The translations under genes were made by a program, and so were the position numbers. The notes beneath the pieces are model-generated. The model ran no database searches and was not told where the DNA came from. It worked only from the letters and a program-made list of their open reading frames with translations. Source: Paulinella micropora (lineage: Eukaryota > Cercozoa > Imbricatea > Euglyphida). Taken from it: a stretch of DNA of 29,401 bases. The stretch lies in assembly GCA_009731375.1 (NCBI GenBank), contig BJOX01000312.1:455715-485115 (forward strand). The letters are read 5' to 3'. Shown here piece after piece: positions 27,735 to 29,401 of this stretch (positions within the stretch are counted from its first letter, which is position 1; every line of letters starts with the position of its first letter).

Positions 27735-27758
27735 TATTGATTGTGCGCCAAATCAATA
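27735..27758 (+). repeat. 8-bp hairpin
   Basis: TATTGATT (27735-27742) and AATCAATA (27751-27758) pair around GTGCGCCA. No gene accompanies it. Confidence 0.4.
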
Positions 27759-27769
27759 GGAGAAGAGAA

Positions 27770-27824
27770 ATGAAATTTATGAGGTCGTTTTGAGGAACGA
27801 AAAAACGACCCTTGTAAATTTCAT
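27770..27824 (+). terminator. Long two-tier stem-loop
   Basis: ATGAAATTTA (27770-27779) pairs with TAAATTTCAT (27815-27824). GGTCGTTTT (27783-27791) pairs with AAAACGACC (27802-27810). The loop is GAGGAACGAA. This is the strongest hairpin of the right segment and lies about 145 bases after the preceding ORF remnant. Confidence 0.5.
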
Positions 27825-27948
27825 ATTATACTACTACATTCAATCATCTTTGGCAACATCTGTTTTTAAACACTTTCAAATTACACACCAATAATGCGTT
27901 GTGTGTGCCTGCGAACAACCCTGCAAGAGAGAAACTAAATAAAAAAGT

Positions 27949-28283
27949 TAGAATATAGTATTAAAGAGTTAGTATTAGATAGCAAACCTCCTTCAAAACC
28001 AATAATAGATAATACAGAAAACAAAACAACATGGTTAGTACAGTATCAGAGAGGTCAAAAATGCTCACCACATTTCGATGCAACAGAACAGAAATCATCT
28101 GTAGTAGGTGAAAAGCATAATCATAAATGCACAGATAATGTTAGTGTTATTGTCTGCTTAGAATCAGAAAGAGAATCTTTAAATGTTTATAATAAATGTA
28201 GACATAAAATAGAACGAAAAAGTAATGATAAGAAAAGAAAGCTCTTACTAATTGTGAGAAAGAGAGAGTGTAAAAACATATGA
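27949..28283 (+). other. Open frame without ATG, weak FLYWCH-like look
   Basis: About 110 codons are open on the plus strand, ending at TGA 28281, with no ATG near the start. The residues WLVQYQRGQKC and VVGEKHNHKC, with spaced Cys and His, recall FLYWCH-type zinc fingers of transposon-derived proteins. The rest is Lys/Arg-rich. It may be an exon or a transposon remnant. Confidence is low because nothing around it supports a gene. Confidence 0.25.
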
Positions 28284-28387
28284 ATATATTATATTTAAAT
28301 CACATTATTTACATGATACAGAACCAGCTAAAAAAGTAAGACGCATTATTGCGTCACAAGTACGATTTTAATAAAATATTTTCTGTA

Positions 28388-28397
28388 CGTGAATGTA

Positions 28398-28428
<31 letters not shown>

Positions 28429-28449
28429 GTATATGTGTATGTGTATCAT

Positions 28450-28486
<37 letters not shown>

Positions 28487-28490
28487 TTGT
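28388..28490 (+). repeat. TGTATG hexanucleotide microsatellite
   Basis: About 15 near-perfect TGTATG units, interrupted once at 28447-28451. Confidence 0.9.
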
Positions 28491-28574
28491 GTGTCTTTGT
28501 GTGGAGAGAGAAGGATGTTTATGATTGAAATAATTACAACTGTTATATTATGCTAGGGGGGGGGGGGAAAGGGG

Positions 28575-28593
28575 NNNNNNNNNNNNNNNNNNN
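28575..28593. other. Assembly gap (19 N)
   Basis: A run of 19 N, preceded by a poly-G stretch (28556-28574) and followed by a trinucleotide repeat. Continuity across this point is an assembly assertion. Confidence 0.98.
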
Positions 28594-28637
28594 GGTGGTA
28601 GTAGTAGTAGTAGTAGTAGTAGTGATAGTAGTAGTGA

Positions 28638-28676
<39 letters not shown>

Positions 28677-28677
28677 C

Positions 28678-28739
<62 letters not shown>

Positions 28740-28776
28740 CAGTAGTAAGTAGTAGTAGTAGTAGTAGTAAGTAGTA
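28594..28776 (+). repeat. AGT trinucleotide microsatellite
   Basis: About 60 AGT units with a few GAT, AGC and AAGT variants. Frames through it (poly-Val, poly-Thr, poly-Leu) are artefacts. Confidence 0.95.
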
Positions 28777-29149
28777 TAGGGTCGCACTACAAGACACTTT
28801 TTCAATACACACCCCCCGCCACCAGGGACACACCCCGGCCGGCCCGCACGGGACAAAATGGCAACGGACGGTAAAAAGTGGAAACGGTTAATAAAATGAC
28901 ACACGTAGTCTTTCTTAACATTGAACACAGTCACAGCTGTCAATTTGCGAAAAAAGAAATATAAAGGGTTTTGCGGTTTTTTTTGTTGAAGTTGCTGTTA
29001 GATAGAAAAATGAAATATAATTTATCAGCCAATACTTCAACTATACGATTATACCAAAATCGTCTAATCGTGTAAGCGTTTTTTTGCTTCTGTTTTCTGT
29101 TTTTTTGCGAGCAATAAGTGCCTTATCCATATTATATATTATATTATTT
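28777..29149. other. Short unique stretch, then AT-rich viral-type flank
   Basis: 28777-28860 is GC-rich and host-like. From about 28960 composition turns AT-rich as in the viral segments. GTTGAAGT (28985) and ACTTCAAC (29034) form an inverted repeat. ATTATATATTATATTATTT leads into the ATG at 29150, like other viral promoters here. No gene is seen before that ATG. Confidence 0.4.
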
Positions 29150-29401
29150 ATGTCATTAAATCTTATTCCAAATAATGTAAAAGATAAATATATTTGGAAA
29201 GAACAGTTTGAAGCAAGTAGTTATAGCTTAAATAAACTAAATGAATTGAAAATAAAGGCAGATAAAGAGATTGAAAAAGACGAAGCGATAATTGAGAATA
29301 TGAAGAAAGAGTTGATGAATAAGAAGGAGAGGCGAGATGCGTTGAAAGAGACGATAGATGAAAGAGAGAAGGAGAGAGAAGAGATAGAAGAAGACTTGAT
29401 G
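29150..29401 (+). CDS. Coiled-coil protein, 3' partial at window edge
   Basis: ATG 29150 opens 84 codons that run off the window. The N-terminus (MSLNLIPNNVKDKYIW) is followed by a long charged helix (ADKEIEKDEAIIENMKKEL and so on), predicted coiled coil. It resembles the first part of the gene at 26548: both begin Met-Ser-Leu and share an aromatic/Glu/Phe segment followed by an ADKEI string, though divergence is large. A paralogue or the same gene from a third element copy is possible. Function is unknown. Confidence 0.5.
   Translation, partial: MSLNLIPNNVKDKYIWKEQFEASSYSLNKLNELKIKADKEIEKDEAIIENMKKELMNKKERRDALKETIDEREKEREEIEEDLM

Noticed and set aside
28543-28943. Poly-Thr, poly-Leu and poly-Val frames
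   Set aside because: They are translations of the AGT repeat and pass through undetermined bases.

Overview
The window is eukaryotic genomic sequence carrying pieces of a double-stranded DNA virus of the Polinton/virophage/Polinton-like virus class. The morphogenesis set supports this: A32-type packaging ATPase, adenain-like protease, minor (penton) and major (double jelly-roll) capsid proteins, and a retroviral-type (rve) integrase. No bacterial-style signals, rRNA or confident tRNA are seen. The host cannot be identified from sequence alone. The GC-rich middle, with abundant simple repeats and an algal/protist-style 2OG-Fe(II) oxygenase, suggests a protist or alga, but this is inference.

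Layout. (1) 1-10218, AT-rich viral segment: a trimeric fibre gene with a C-terminal S74 chaperone domain (open at the left edge); a small two-helix membrane protein; on the minus strand a GIY-YIG nuclease and a Cys-rich secreted protein; then rightward an unknown protein, the packaging ATPase, a small basic protein, a Lys/Glu-rich coiled coil, the protease, the minor capsid protein and a major capsid gene cut off mid-frame. (2) 10219-21296, GC-rich host-like DNA: a 48-bp minisatellite, TG/TC tracts, palindromic repeats, a SET-domain-like remnant, two very large GATA/GACA arrays in opposite orientation, a zinc-ribbon plus 2OG-Fe(II) oxygenase gene, and a long poly-G tract. (3) 21297 to about 28380, a second AT-rich viral segment: a broken fibre gene on the minus strand (about 88% identical to the first by a hand count over about 345 bp), a divergent charged protein, a DUF5754-like gene, the integrase, a coiled-coil protein and degenerate remnants. 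(4) 28380-28984, simple repeats with a 19-N gap. (5) From about 28985, a third viral fragment whose coiled-coil gene runs off the right edge.

Because both viral segments contain the fibre gene, they can be laid end to end on it. The combined order is coiled coil - integrase - DUF5754-like - charged protein - fibre - membrane protein - GIY-YIG - Cys-rich protein - unknown - ATPase - basic protein - coiled coil - protease - minor capsid - major capsid. Two related but distinct element copies are therefore present in opposite orientation.

Most viral genes are damaged: frameshifts in both fibres, GIY-YIG, the membrane protein, the major capsid gene, the charged protein and the coiled coil; in-frame stops in fibre, protease and integrase; and Arg in place of the protease catalytic His. 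These look like endogenous remnants, although homopolymer-associated shifts could be sequencing errors. The ATPase, minor capsid, unknown, basic and coiled-coil genes of the left segment remain open. Gene ends are marked by strong stem-loops, several sharing loop sequence but with locus-specific arms; this is the most intriguing non-coding signal.
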